Source: Nakamurella deserti (lineage in GTDB: Bacteria > Actinomycetota > Actinomycetes > Mycobacteriales > Nakamurellaceae). Taken from it: DNA of 64,000 nt. A program made the translations under genes and the position numbers. Positions 1 to 9,842 of this stretch are shown one piece after another (the first letter of the stretch is position 1; the number at the start of each line of letters is the position of its first letter). The notes below the pieces were generated by a model. The model was not told the DNA's origin, did not search any database, and was given only the letters and a program-made list of their open reading frames with translations. The DNA is taken from contig NZ_QCXS01000002.1 of assembly GCF_003260015.1 (NCBI RefSeq), forward strand, positions 310,001 to 374,000, written 5' to 3'.

Positions 1-2
1 CC

Positions 3-752
3 ACCCCCGCCGCGCTGTCGGCGGTCACCCGCGCCGGGCTGCGGTCCTACGCCCGGTACTGGCGGGAGACCTTCCGGCTGCCGACGATGGACCACGAGGC
101 GGTGGTTGCGGGATTCCTGCCCCGACTCGCCGGTATCGAGCACATCCGGGCCGCGATGGAGGCCGGCCGCGGTGTGGTCCTGCCGCTGCCGCACTCCGGG
201 AACTGGGACATCGCCGGGCTGGGGATGACCCACGAGTACGGCACCTTCACCACCGTCGCCGAGCGGCTCAAACCCGAGTCGCTGTACGACAGGTTCGTCG
301 CCTACCGGGAGAGCCTCGGTTTCGAGGTGCTGCCGCTCACCGGCGGCGCCAACCCGACCACCGTGCTGCGGGAACGGCTGGAGAACGGCGGCATGGTCTG
401 CCTCGTCGCCGACCGCGACCTGTCGGCGCGGGGCGTCGAGGTGGACTTCTTCGGCGAGCGCACCCGGATGCCCGCCGGCCCGGCGATGCTCGCCGCCGTC
501 ACCGGCGCCGCGCTGTGCCCCGCCCACATCTGGAACACCGCCGACGGCTGGGCCGGCGACATCGGCGCGCCGCTGGCACTGCGCGGCGAGCGGCTCCGTG
601 ACCAGGTGCGCGACGGCACCCAGCAGGTCGCCGACTTCTTCGCCTCCCGGATCGCCGAGCACCCCGCCGACTGGCACATGATGCAGCCGCTGTGGCTGTC
701 GGACCTGCGGCCGCGGCCGGGTGACCCGAACCCACCCGTCGATCCCGCATGA
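3..752 (+). CDS. patA: Phosphatidylinositol mannoside acyltransferase (partial, 5' end missing)
   Basis: This enzyme of the LpxL/HtrB-like acyltransferase fold acylates PI-mannosides at the inner face of the membrane. The reading frame is open from the first bases of the window, so the N-terminus lies outside. The visible part starts with a family-typical segment (LSAVTRAGLRSYARYWRETF). It carries the HX4D catalytic motif (H-S-G-N-W-D, His codon at 192-194) and a downstream RD..FFGE..RMPAGPA segment that normally holds the second catalytic residue. The stop overlaps the pimA start as ATGA (749-752), so the two are translationally coupled. In mycobacteria the same order is Rv2611c-Rv2610c (pimA)-Rv2609c. 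Confidence 0.88.
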   Translation, partial: TPAALSAVTRAGLRSYARYWRETFRLPTMDHEAVVAGFLPRLAGIEHIRAAMEAGRGVVLPLPHSGNWDIAGLGMTHEYGTFTTVAERLKPESLYDRFVAYRESLGFEVLPLTGGANPTTVLRERLENGGMVCLVADRDLSARGVEVDFFGERTRMPAGPAMLAAVTGAALCPAHIWNTADGWAGDIGAPLALRGERLRDQVRDGTQQVADFFASRIAEHPADWHMMQPLWLSDLRPRPGDPNPPVDPA

Positions 753-1879
753 GGATCGGCCTCGTCTGTCCGTACTCCTTCGACGTGCCCGGCGGCGTGC
801 AGGGGCACGTGCTCGAGGTCGCCCAGGTACTGACCGATCGCGGCCACGACGTCTCGGTGCTGGCCCCGGGGGAGGAGGACGCGGACCTGCCCGGGTTCGT
901 CGTCCCCGCCGGCCGCAGCGTCGCCATCCCGTACAACGGCTCGGTGGCGCGACTGTCGTTCGGCCCCGTCAGCTACACCCGGGTGCGGCGGTGGATCCGC
1001 GACGGACGGTTCGACGTCCTGCACGTCCACGAACCGGTGGCGCCCAGCCTGTCGATGCTGGCCCTCATCGTCGCCGAGGGCCCGATCGTGGCGACCTTCC
1101 ACACCGCCAACCCCAAGTCCAAGGCGCTGGCCGCGTTCCAGGGCATGCTGCAGCCGTTCATGGAGAAGATCACCGGCCGGATCGCCGTCAGCGAGCTGGC
1201 CCGGCAGGTGCAGGTGGAACACCTCGGGGGCGACGCGGTCATCATCCCCAACGGGGTGGACACCTCCTTCTACGCCGACGCCCCGCCGCTGCCCGGCTAC
1301 CCGCGGGCCGGCGGCACCATCGGTTTCGTCGGCCGCTACGCCGAGCCCCGCAAGGGGATGGCGGTGCTGCTGGCGGCGATGGAGCTGCTGCTGCCCACCC
1401 ACCCCGCGCTGGAGCTGCTGGTCGCCGGGGCCGGCGACCCCGACGAGCTGATGGACGCCGCCGGGCCACGGCTCGCCGGTCACCTGCGCCTGCTCGGTCA
1501 GGTCAGCAACGGCGACAAGGCCGCCATGCTGTCGTCGGTGGACGTCTACTGCGCTCCCAACACCGGCGGCGAGAGCTTCGGCATGATCCTCACCGAAGCG
1601 ATGGCCGCCGGGGCCGCGGTCGTCGCGTCCGACCTCGACGCCTTCCGCCGCGTGCTCGACAACGGCCGCTGCGGCGTGCTCTTCCCGGTCGGGGACGCGG
1701 TCGGGCTGGCCGCGGCGCTGGCCCGCACCCTGGATGCGGCCGCCGCCCGGGCCGCGACGGTGGCGAGGGCGTCCGCGGCCGTGCGTCGCTACGACTGGTC
1801 AGTCGTCACCGACCAGATCCTGCAGGTCTACGACACCGTCATCGCCGCCGACCCGCGGTCCGTGGTGGAGGCCGAGTGA
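749..1879 (+). CDS. pimA: PimA-type phosphatidyl-myo-inositol alpha-mannosyltransferase
   Basis: This GT4-family glycosyltransferase (376 aa) should transfer mannose from GDP-mannose to phosphatidylinositol, the first step of PIM synthesis on the cytosolic membrane face. The N-terminal Rossmann domain begins at the ATG with the PimA-like glycine loop (PYSFDVPGGVQGH, residues 8-20) and the HVHEP segment. The C-terminal GT-B domain has GRYAEPRKG and the EX7E motif (GESFGMILTEAMAAG). Length fits PimA (about 375-385 aa). It overlaps the acyltransferase gene upstream by 4 nt and is followed 25 nt later by the Nudix gene, which matches the mycobacterial order. Other GT4 specificities cannot be excluded from motifs, but the neighbours support PimA. 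Confidence 0.9.
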   Translation: MRIGLVCPYSFDVPGGVQGHVLEVAQVLTDRGHDVSVLAPGEEDADLPGFVVPAGRSVAIPYNGSVARLSFGPVSYTRVRRWIRDGRFDVLHVHEPVAPSLSMLALIVAEGPIVATFHTANPKSKALAAFQGMLQPFMEKITGRIAVSELARQVQVEHLGGDAVIIPNGVDTSFYADAPPLPGYPRAGGTIGFVGRYAEPRKGMAVLLAAMELLLPTHPALELLVAGAGDPDELMDAAGPRLAGHLRLLGQVSNGDKAAMLSSVDVYCAPNTGGESFGMILTEAMAAGAAVVASDLDAFRRVLDNGRCGVLFPVGDAVGLAAALARTLDAAAARAATVARASAAVRRYDWSVVTDQILQVYDTVIAADPRSVVEAE

Positions 1880-1904
1880 ACACGGCCCGGCCGGCGGGCC
1901 CGGC

Positions 1905-2906
1905 GTGAACCTCGTCATCGCCGCGATCATCGTGGTCCTGCTGGTCTGCGCCTTCCGGCTGTACCGGCTGGCCACCCGGCTCGACCGGCTGCACCGCCGG
2001 ACCGAAGCCGCCTGGGCGGCGCTGGACGTGGCCCTCGCCCGCCGCTCCGGGGTGGCCCGGGCGCTGGCCGCCGCCGGCGATCTGGCGCCCGCGGTCGCCA
2101 CCACGCTGGCCGCCGCGGCCCGCCGGACCGAGGACGCCGGCGACCGGACCCGGCGTGCCGACGCCGAGAACGAGCTGACCCGTCTCCTCGAACAGCTCCC
2201 CACCCCGCCCGACTCGTCGGTCGCCGACGAGCTCGCCGAGACCGCGCAGCGCGTCCTGCTGGCCCGCCGCTTCTACAACGACGCCGTACGCGACACCCGG
2301 GCCCTGCGGGCCGACCGTTTCTCCCGGATGTTCCGGCTGGCCGGCCGGGCGTCCCTGCCCGACTACTTCGAGATCGCCGAGTACAACCCGTCCCGGCCGC
2401 TCAACCGGGTGTCGGCCCGGGTGCTGATGATCGACGACGCCGACCGGGTGCTGCTGTTCCAGGGCGGCGACCCGCAGCTCCCCGGGGACCGGTTCTGGTT
2501 CACCCCGGGCGGCGGGGTCGAGGCCGGTGAGGACCTGCTCGGTGCCGCACAGCGCGAACTGACCGAGGAGACCAGGATGCGGCTGCCCCGCACCGCCTTC
2601 GCCGGCCCCGTCTGGTGGCGGCGGTCCCGGTTCACCTTCAGCGGGCAGGACTACGAGCAGACCGAGTACTTCTTCGTGGCCGCTCCGCCCGCCGACGCCG
2701 CCGTCCACCACGACGGCTTCACCGAGGTCGAACGGTCCTACATCCACGGCGAGGAGTGGTGGGCGGCCGACGCGCTGGCGGCCACCGGCGACGTCGTCTA
2801 CCCCCTGCAGCTCACCGCGCGGCTGCCCGAGGCGGTGAAGCTGCTCCGCGAGGTGACCGGAGGGCGCGGCCCGGCAGTCCCCCCGGAGCCGACTCAGATC
2901 GACTGA
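1905..2906 (+). CDS. LemA-like domain fused to a Nudix hydrolase, membrane anchored
   Basis: A 333-aa protein homologous in position to mycobacterial Rv2609c. The GTG at 1905 is chosen because it places a hydrophobic segment (NLVIAAIIVVLLVCAF) at the N-terminus. A helical LemA-like region follows (about residues 20-165; TEAAWAALD..LARR and LLARRFYNDAVRD resemble the LemA pattern). A C-terminal Nudix domain occupies about 170-310. The Nudix box is recognisable (GGGVEAGE, then RELTEET), but the Gly expected after REUXEEX is Arg, so activity may be altered. The substrate is unknown. Location after pimA suggests a role in envelope lipid metabolism, which is inference only. No strong ribosome site precedes the GTG. 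Confidence 0.75.
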   Translation: MNLVIAAIIVVLLVCAFRLYRLATRLDRLHRRTEAAWAALDVALARRSGVARALAAAGDLAPAVATTLAAAARRTEDAGDRTRRADAENELTRLLEQLPTPPDSSVADELAETAQRVLLARRFYNDAVRDTRALRADRFSRMFRLAGRASLPDYFEIAEYNPSRPLNRVSARVLMIDDADRVLLFQGGDPQLPGDRFWFTPGGGVEAGEDLLGAAQRELTEETRMRLPRTAFAGPVWWRRSRFTFSGQDYEQTEYFFVAAPPADAAVHHDGFTEVERSYIHGEEWWAADALAATGDVVYPLQLTARLPEAVKLLREVTGGRGPAVPPEPTQID

Positions 2907-3010
2907 GCGCGGTGCGTTGACCACCCACAGCGACGACGGTGTCCTAGGTTGGACGGCAGCGGATCCGGTCGCGACGACGCCTCCGGACCCTTCCGACCAG
3001 GGAGAACAAG

Positions 3011-4117
3011 GTGACGCCCCGCGCCCGACGAAGTTGCCCGTCCCTGGCGTGCTGGCTGGTCCCGATGCTGCTGCTGGCCGGCTGCGGGTCCGCCGGAGAC
3101 GCCGTGCCGGCCACCTCGTCGGCGGCGACCGCCCTGACCAGCTCGTCCTCGGTGACGGTCCCGGGGTCGACCGCCGCGTCCAGCACGGCCGTCACCCCCG
3201 CCCCGCCGGGTCCGGTCGAGCCGCCCGCGCCGCCGCCGCCAGCGCCGACGATCAACGTGCTGACCGGTCTGGCGGTGACCGACAACGTCGTGGTGGCGGC
3301 CAAGATCGACAACACCTTCCCCGGTTCCCAGTGGGGGATCGGCGCGGCTGACATCGTCTACGTCGAGATGGTCGAGGGTGGCCTCAGCCGGTTGATGGCC
3401 GTCTTCCACACCACCTTCCCGGGGGAGGTGGGTCCGGTCCGCAGCGTCCGCACCACCGATCCGGACGTGCTCACCGCGTTCGGCCGGCCGGCCCTGATGT
3501 TCTCCGGCGGTGCCGGCGGGCCGCTGGACAACTTCGCCTCGGCCGGGCTGGTCGACGCCTCGCCGGACGTCATCGGCGGTGCCTACTGGCGCTCGTCCGC
3601 GGCGAGCGAGCCCTACAACCTGCACGCCGACGTCCTCACCGTGGCTTCGCGGCTGGGCGGCATCGGCCGGCCCACCAGCCCCGGTTTCGTGTTCTCCGAC
3701 GACGTGGGCGCCTACGCCGGGCAGCGCGACGTGGACCGCGTCGCGGCCGCCTTCGCCAACCCGATCTCGTTCCGCTGGGCCGACGGGGTGTGGAACTACA
3801 TCCGGCTCGGCGCCGTGCAGACCGACGGCGCCACCGGTGAGCCGTTCGCCTTCCAGAACCTGCTCGTGCAGCGGACCACCGCCCAACCCGACGGCACGGT
3901 CGACTCGAACGGCATCCCGTCGTTCAAGTCCAACAGCACCGGGTCGGGCACCTTCACCCTCTACCGCGACGGCAAGGCCCTCGACGGCACCTGGTCCCGG
4001 CCGGACGCGACCTCGCCGACCAGCTACCTCGACGGCGCGGGGAACCCGGTGCCGTTCCGCACCGGCAAGACCTGGGTGGTGCTGGCGCCGGGGCAGATCC
4101 CGACCACTGAGGGCTGA
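3011..4117 (+). CDS. DUF3048 family lipoprotein
   Basis: A 368-aa secreted lipoprotein. The GTG start has a good ribosome site (AGGGAGA, about 5-8 nt upstream). The signal peptide ends in the lipobox LLAGC with Cys25 as the lipidation site. A Ser/Thr/Pro/Ala-rich linker (about residues 26-78) leads to a DUF3048 module beginning [21 protein letters not shown], followed by the family pattern [32 protein letters not shown]. The family (Bacillus YerB and relatives) has no established biochemical function. It should sit on the outer face of the membrane. It lies between the PIM genes and pdxS with its own upstream gap of about 100 nt, so it may be a single-gene unit. Confidence 0.85.
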   Translation: MTPRARRSCPSLACWLVPMLLLAGCGSAGDAVPATSSAATALTSSSSVTVPGSTAASSTAVTPAPPGPVEPPAPPPPAPTINVLTGLAVTDNVVVAAKIDNTFPGSQWGIGAADIVYVEMVEGGLSRLMAVFHTTFPGEVGPVRSVRTTDPDVLTAFGRPALMFSGGAGGPLDNFASAGLVDASPDVIGGAYWRSSAASEPYNLHADVLTVASRLGGIGRPTSPGFVFSDDVGAYAGQRDVDRVAAAFANPISFRWADGVWNYIRLGAVQTDGATGEPFAFQNLLVQRTTAQPDGTVDSNGIPSFKSNSTGSGTFTLYRDGKALDGTWSRPDATSPTSYLDGAGNPVPFRTGKTWVVLAPGQIPTTEG

Positions 4118-4284
4118 GCGGCCCGGGTGGGCCGGGCAGGTCGAGCGGCCGGACCGGGCCGAGCGAGCCGGCGACCGCCGTGCCTGCCGGGCTGAACTGG
4201 ACTGCCGGGGCGGTGCCACCTGGCGGCGCAGACTGGGTCCATCAGCGCCTCGCCGGGCGCATCGGTCCAGCTCAGGAGCCTGCC

Positions 4285-5187
<903 letters not shown>

Positions 5188-5530
5188 TGCCGCGAGCCGC
5201 CGCGCTCGAGCCGGGGTGCGGACGGCACAGAGCGGCCGGCTGCCCGTCTCGGCGTGGATCCAACCGGATTCCGGTGATTTCCACGCCGAAACCGGGCGTG
5301 GGGGGCGGGATCTGCGGATGCGGCCAGGTGGGTGGTGACGCCGATCGTTCACCGTCCGGGGGTGGCACTGTCGGTGCGGCCCGGTAAGGATCAGGTCTGT
5401 TCCGCCCGGCCGACCGTCGGGCGGGCGACCGCACCCCCGGGTCGACCGCGTTCCGACGCTCACCGCGTCGGCGCCGTGGCCGGTCCGTCACCGCCGTCCG
5501 CGTCATCCGTGCCGTCAGTGAGGACACCCC
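5188..5530. other. Intergenic region pdxS to nuclease gene
   Basis: A 343-nt region without a convincing gene. It begins with a two-part hairpin (5250-5288) that probably terminates pdxS. At 5347-5357 the sequence GTTCACCGTCC resembles one half of an actinobacterial PHO box (GTTCACC), which would fit a secreted nuclease, but I see no matching second half. The rest shows no clear promoter. Confidence 0.5.
5250..5288 (+). terminator. Two-part hairpin after pdxS
   Basis: Arms CGGCGTGGA (5250-5258) and TCCACGCCG (5280-5288) pair perfectly over 9 bp. Inside them ACCGG-ATT-CCGGT forms a second 5-bp stem with a 3-nt loop. There is no U tract, as is usual in actinobacterial terminators. It lies 62 nt after the pdxS stop. 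Confidence 0.5.
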
Positions 5531-8071
5531 ATGCCGTTCGCCCCACCCCGACGACCGGCGGGCACCCTCGCCGCCGTCACCGTCACCGCACTGGTCGCCG
5601 GTCTGCTGGCCGTCACCCCGGCTGCCGCCGCACCCGCCGCGGACTGCACGGTCCCGGTGACCGCGATCGGTGCGGTGCAGGGCAGCACCGACGCCAGCCC
5701 GTCGAGCGGCCAGACGGTCACCGTCCGGGGCGTCGTGGTCGGCGACTACGAGGGCGCCTCGCCGACCTTGCGCGGTTTCTACCTGCAGGACGGCGGCGAC
5801 GGTGACCCGGCCACGTCCGACGGGGTGTTCGTCTTCGACAGCGGCGCGAACCTCGTCGCCGCCGGGGACATCGTGCAGGTCACCGGCCAGGTCGGCGAGT
5901 TCCAGGGCCAGACCCAGATCACCGCGGGTGCCACCGGCATCGGCGGCTGCGGGACCGGCACCGTGACGCCGGCCGAGGTGACCCTGCCGCTCGCGTCGCC
6001 GGACGCGCTCGAGCGGTACGAGGGCATGTCCGTCCGGTTCCCCCAGGAGCTGTCGGTCACGGAGACCTTCCAGCTCGGTCGCTTCGGCCAGGTGGTGGTC
6101 TCGTCCGGGGGACGGCTGCCGCAACCCACGTCGCTGTTCCGGGCCGGCACGCCCGAGGTGGCCCGCCAGCAGGCCGCGAACGCCCTGAACCGGTTGATCA
6201 TCGACGACGCCACGAACGCACAGAACCCGGATCCGATCGTCTTCGGCCGCGGCGGACGGCCGCTGAGCGCCTCGAACACCCTGCGCGGCGGTGACACGGT
6301 CACCGGAGCCACCGGCGTGCTCACGTTCACCTGGGCGGGCAACGCCGCCAGCGGGAACGCCTACCGGCTCCGCCCTGTGCAGGCCCTGAACGGCGCGGCG
6401 ACGTTCGTTGCCGCCAACCCGCGCCCCACGAGCGTGCCCGAGGTCGGTGGCACGCTGACCGTGGCGGGCGCCAACCTGCTCAACTGGTTCGACACCACGA
6501 CCGGGTGCACCTTCGGGCTGAGCGGTGGTCCGGCCGATTGCCGCGGGGCGAACAACCCCGCCGAGCTCGAGCGGCAGGCCGCCAAGGAGGTCGCCGAACT
6601 GAACGGCCTGGCGGCCGACGTGGTCGGCGTCGTCGAGGTCGAGAACGACGGGTACGGCCCCGACAGCGCCCTGGCCGATCTGGTCGAACGGCTCGACGCC
6701 GCCGCCGGCGCCGGCGCCGGCACCTGGGACTTCGTCGACGTCGACGCCGCCACCGGGGTCGTGGACGCCGCCGGTGACGACGCCATCAAGGTCGGCCTGC
6801 TGTACAGGCCGGCCGCGGTCACCCCGCTGCCGGGCCGAACCTGGGCCGACACCGGGCAGGGCGAGCTCTGGGACCGGGTACCGGTCGCCCAGTCCTTCGC
6901 CACCGCCGACGGCGAGACCGTCACCGTCGTGGTCAACCACTTCAAGTCCAAGGGCAGCTGCCCGGCCGCGACCGACACCGCGAACGCGGCCGACGCCGAC
7001 CGCGGCGACGGGCAGAGCTGCTGGAACGCCCGCCGGGTGGAGCAGGCGCAACGGCTGGCGAGCTGGCTGTCGACCACCGTGGTGCCCGCGGCCGGCGATC
7101 CCGACGTCCTCGTCGTCGGCGATCTGAACTCCTACGCCGGGGAGGACCCGATCGCCGTGCTCGCCGGCGCCGGCTACGTCGACCTGGCCCGGGAGTTCGG
7201 AGGCGCACAGAGCTACTCCTACGGCTTCGACGGCCAGTGGGGCTACCTGGACTACGCGCTCAGCTCGGCGTCCTTGCGTCCGCAGGTCACCGGCGCGGCG
7301 GAGTGGCACGTCAACGCCGACGAGCCGACCGTGCTCGACTACAACACCGAGTTCAAGACGCCGGCGCAGCAGGCCTCGCTGTACGCCCCGGACGCCTTCC
7401 GCAACTCCGACCACGACCCGGTCCGGGTCGGCCTGCAGCTGACCTCGCCCGCCGTCGCCACCACCACCACGGTCACGACCTCGGCGACATCGGTGGTCGT
7501 GGGTGCGCCGGTGACCCTCACCGCCACCGTCACCACCACCCGCCCGGTCGCCCCCGGCGGCACCGTCCGGTTCAGCGTCCGCGGCGTGCCCGTGAGCGGG
7601 CCGGTCGCGCTGGTCGACGGTGCAGCGACGGTGACCGTTCCGGCCGTCGTCCCGGGGACGACGACGGTCACGGCCACCTACTCCGGTGACGCCGGGAACC
7701 TGCCGAGCCAGGGCTCGGTCGCCCAGACCGCCACCTACGGACTCCGGCTGGTCACACCCGTCCAGGGCCACACGCTGACGGCCGGGACCAGCACGACGAT
7801 CCGATACCAGCTGGTGGACGCCGCGGGCCGGCCGCTGCCCGACCTGGCCGCCCTGGTGCTCGGTCTCACCTGCACGTCGACGGTGTCGGTGAGCGGCGCA
7901 CAGACGCTGCGACCCACCTGCGGCCGGTACGACAGCCGCAGCGACAGTTTCACGGTCAGCTGGAAGCCGGCCAGGGCGACCCCCGGCGCGATCACGGTGA
8001 CCGCGACGGTCCGCTACCCGGACACCACCCCGCCGACCACCGCGAGCGCGGCGGTGACGCTGGTGCGCTGA
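5531..8071 (+). CDS. ExeM/NucH-type secreted endonuclease with C-terminal Ig-like domain
   Basis: An 846-aa exported protein. The signal peptide (residues 1 to about 35) is followed by the OB-fold-like repeat region typical of the ExeM/NucH family (about 40-290). The endonuclease/exonuclease/phosphatase domain runs from about 308 to 640: VAGANLLNWFDTT, VVGVVEVEND (metal-binding Glu), VVVNHFKSKG, VVGDLNSY and NSDHDPV. After about residue 645 a Thr/Val-rich bacterial Ig-like repeat begins (TTTTVTTSATSVVVGAPVTLTATV), and a further beta-rich tail follows. It should degrade extracellular DNA, supplying phosphate or nucleosides. It is transcribed alone and ends convergent with the MocR gene. Confidence 0.88.
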   Translation: MPFAPPRRPAGTLAAVTVTALVAGLLAVTPAAAAPAADCTVPVTAIGAVQGSTDASPSSGQTVTVRGVVVGDYEGASPTLRGFYLQDGGDGDPATSDGVFVFDSGANLVAAGDIVQVTGQVGEFQGQTQITAGATGIGGCGTGTVTPAEVTLPLASPDALERYEGMSVRFPQELSVTETFQLGRFGQVVVSSGGRLPQPTSLFRAGTPEVARQQAANALNRLIIDDATNAQNPDPIVFGRGGRPLSASNTLRGGDTVTGATGVLTFTWAGNAASGNAYRLRPVQALNGAATFVAANPRPTSVPEVGGTLTVAGANLLNWFDTTTGCTFGLSGGPADCRGANNPAELERQAAKEVAELNGLAADVVGVVEVENDGYGPDSALADLVERLDAAAGAGAGTWDFVDVDAATGVVDAAGDDAIKVGLLYRPAAVTPLPGRTWADTGQGELWDRVPVAQSFATADGETVTVVVNHFKSKGSCPAATDTANAADADRGDGQSCWNARRVEQAQRLASWLSTTVVPAAGDPDVLVVGDLNSYAGEDPIAVLAGAGYVDLAREFGGAQSYSYGFDGQWGYLDYALSSASLRPQVTGAAEWHVNADEPTVLDYNTEFKTPAQQASLYAPDAFRNSDHDPVRVGLQLTSPAVATTTTVTTSATSVVVGAPVTLTATVTTTRPVAPGGTVRFSVRGVPVSGPVALVDGAATVTVPAVVPGTTTVTATYSGDAGNLPSQGSVAQTATYGLRLVTPVQGHTLTAGTSTTIRYQLVDAAGRPLPDLAALVLGLTCTSTVSVSGAQTLRPTCGRYDSRSDSFTVSWKPARATPGAITVTATVRYPDTTPPTTASAAVTLVR

Positions 8072-8132
8072 CCGGATCGGCACGGTCGCGCCCCCGCCGC
8101 ACCCGGCGCCCGGCGGGACGTGTTGACGGCCG

Positions 8133-8191
8133 CCGGACCGCCCGCCGCGGGAGCCGGTCGCCCGCACACCGGGAGCGGGCGGGTGGTCCGG
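8133..8191. terminator. Possible bidirectional terminator between convergent genes
   Basis: CCGGACC (8133-8139) pairs with GGTCCGG (8185-8191), with GC-rich inner pairing (GCCCGC against GCGGGC). It sits between the stop of the nuclease gene and the stop of the opposite-strand MocR gene, where a shared terminator is expected. The loop is long, so confidence is limited. Confidence 0.35.
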
Positions 8192-8200
8192 CTGATCGCC

Positions 8201-9718
8201 TCAGGTCATCCAGCGCTGGGGGAGGGCGGGCCGGGCCGCGGCCGCCCGGGAGTCGATCGAGGACAGTCGCTGCACCGCGGCGCGCAACGCGTCCGGTGAC
8301 GCGGTGAACGGCAGCCGCAGGAACGACTCCATCGTCCCGTCCGGCCCGAACCGGGGCCCCGGCACGATCGCCACCCCCACCGACGGGGCCAGCGCGGCCA
8401 GGTCCGTCGCGTAGGGCCCCGGCAGCTCCACCCACAACGAGGCACCACCCGCGGGCCGCGTCGGACGCCAGTGCGGCAACTCCGCGTCCAGGGCCGCCAG
8501 CAGTGCGTCGCAGCCCGCCTGCAGGCGGGCCCGCTGCACCGTCAGCGCCGGCGCCTCGTCGGCGAGCAGCCGGTCGGCGACCAGCTGGTCCAGCACCGAC
8601 CCGGCCATGTCCTGCAGCGACCGCACCGCCGCCAGCCGCCCGACCACGCTGCGGTTCGCCCGCAACCAGCCGATCCGCAGACCACCCCAGAACGACTTGG
8701 ACATCGACCCGATGGTCACCACCCGGCGCGCCCGGTCGAAGGACGCCAGGTGCGGCGGCATCGGCTGCGCCGGGTCGAAGGCGACGTCCCGCAGCGTCTC
8801 GTCGACCACCAGCACCGTCGCCGTCCGGGACGCGGCGGTCACCAGGTCGGCGCGGGTGGCCGCGTCCATCACCGCACCCGTCGGGTTGTGGAAGTCCGGG
8901 ATGAGGTAGGCCAGCCGCGGCGTCGACTGGATCATCGCCGCGGTCATCAGGTCCAGGTCCCACGGCTGCCGCGCCGACGGCCGCACCCCGACCGGTACCG
9001 GGATCCGGCGGCTCGACCGGGCCGCCTCCAGCGCCAGTGGGTACGTCGGGCAGTCGAACAGCACCCGGTCCCCGGGTCCGGACAGCTCGGCCAGCACGAT
9101 GGTCCAGGCGTGCTGGCCGCCGTTGGTGACCAGGATCTCCTCGGCGGTCGTCGGCAGGCCGCTGTCGGTGTAGCGGCGGGCGATGCGCTCGCGCAGCGAC
9201 CGGATGCCGAGCGGCTCGTAGCCGTCCTCCCGGAAGTAGGCCGACAGGTCCGCCGCCGCGGCGTTCACCGCCGACTGGATCTGCTCGGCCGGCGCCGGCA
9301 GCGACGCCGTCGTCAGGTTGATCAGCGCGTCCTCCGCGGTCGCTCCCCACGACAACGGCGACAGCGGCGACAGGTCGTCCGGCGCGCTGCCCGGTGCCGG
9401 CCGCAGCACGCTGCCCGACCCACGTCGACTCACCAGCCAACCGTCGTCCCGCAGCAGGGCGTACGCCGCGGCGACCGTGGTCCGTGACAGGTGCAGCGCG
9501 TCGGCCAGGGCCCGCTCACTCGGCAGCCGGGTGTGGGCGGCCAACCTGCCGTCGAGCAGCGCGTCCCGGATGCGGCGCGCGAGCTCCCGGTACGTCACCC
9601 CCGTCCGGCCCTCGACATCGGCCGGTTGGCTGGCCGGCTTGCCGATCTTGACGTGCCGGGCCAGGGTCGCCGCCGACACCCGGTTCACCGGCGCGGACGG
9701 CACAGCGATGGTGGTCAC
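8201..9718 (-). CDS. MocR-family PLP-dependent transcription regulator (PdxR/YczR type)
   Basis: A 505-aa fusion of an N-terminal GntR-type winged helix (about residues 15-85; [45 protein letters not shown]) and a fold-type I aminotransferase-like domain. The latter has [20 protein letters not shown] and the PLP-binding lysine in [15 protein letters not shown]. The GTG at 9718 is chosen because family members start just before the conserved SAATLAR segment; an upstream in-frame extension of up to 89 residues has no family support. It diverges from the YczE-pdxT unit. Two GGCCA-N12-TGGCC inverted repeats and several AGTGG motifs lie in the shared region. The likely role is a PLP-sensing regulator of vitamin B6 genes. 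YczR-like regulation of the YczE gene is the closely related alternative. Confidence 0.88.
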   Translation of the reverse strand: MTTIAVPSAPVNRVSAATLARHVKIGKPASQPADVEGRTGVTYRELARRIRDALLDGRLAAHTRLPSERALADALHLSRTTVAAAYALLRDDGWLVSRRGSGSVLRPAPGSAPDDLSPLSPLSWGATAEDALINLTTASLPAPAEQIQSAVNAAAADLSAYFREDGYEPLGIRSLRERIARRYTDSGLPTTAEEILVTNGGQHAWTIVLAELSGPGDRVLFDCPTYPLALEAARSSRRIPVPVGVRPSARQPWDLDLMTAAMIQSTPRLAYLIPDFHNPTGAVMDAATRADLVTAASRTATVLVVDETLRDVAFDPAQPMPPHLASFDRARRVVTIGSMSKSFWGGLRIGWLRANRSVVGRLAAVRSLQDMAGSVLDQLVADRLLADEAPALTVQRARLQAGCDALLAALDAELPHWRPTRPAGGASLWVELPGPYATDLAALAPSVGVAIVPGPRFGPDGTMESFLRLPFTASPDALRAAVQRLSSIDSRAAAARPALPQRWMT

Positions 9719-9720
9719 CA

Positions 9721-9742
9721 GGCCACTCTGCGGGATCTGGCC
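9721..9742. promoter_or_regulatory. Inverted repeat 1, candidate MocR operator
   Basis: GGCCA at 9721-9725 and TGGCC at 9738-9742 with a 12-nt spacer. It lies immediately before the MocR GTG start, so binding here could autoregulate the regulator gene. On the minus strand it includes AGAGTGGCC. Same architecture as the repeat at 9784-9805. Confidence 0.55.
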
Positions 9743-9783
9743 CGGTGTGGTCAACGGCGAACGCGGTCCACTTTCACCGACCA

Positions 9784-9805
9784 GGCCAGTCACCCCGAAG
9801 TGGCC
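9784..9805. promoter_or_regulatory. Inverted repeat 2, candidate MocR operator
   Basis: GGCCA at 9784-9788 and TGGCC at 9801-9805, again with a 12-nt spacer, exactly 63 bp (six helical turns) from repeat 1. It includes GAAGTGGCC on the plus strand. A further AAAGTGGAC lies on the minus strand at 9774-9766. If the YczE transcript starts near 9843, this site is centred near -48, a typical activator position. Confidence 0.55.
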
Positions 9806-9842
9806 CTGTCGGACCTGCGGGCGCGACCAGCAGACTGGTGTG

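Noticed and set aside
5347-5357. PHO box upstream of the nuclease gene
   Set aside because: Only one GTTCACC half is present; the required direct repeat at 11 bp is missing, so it is not listed as a feature.
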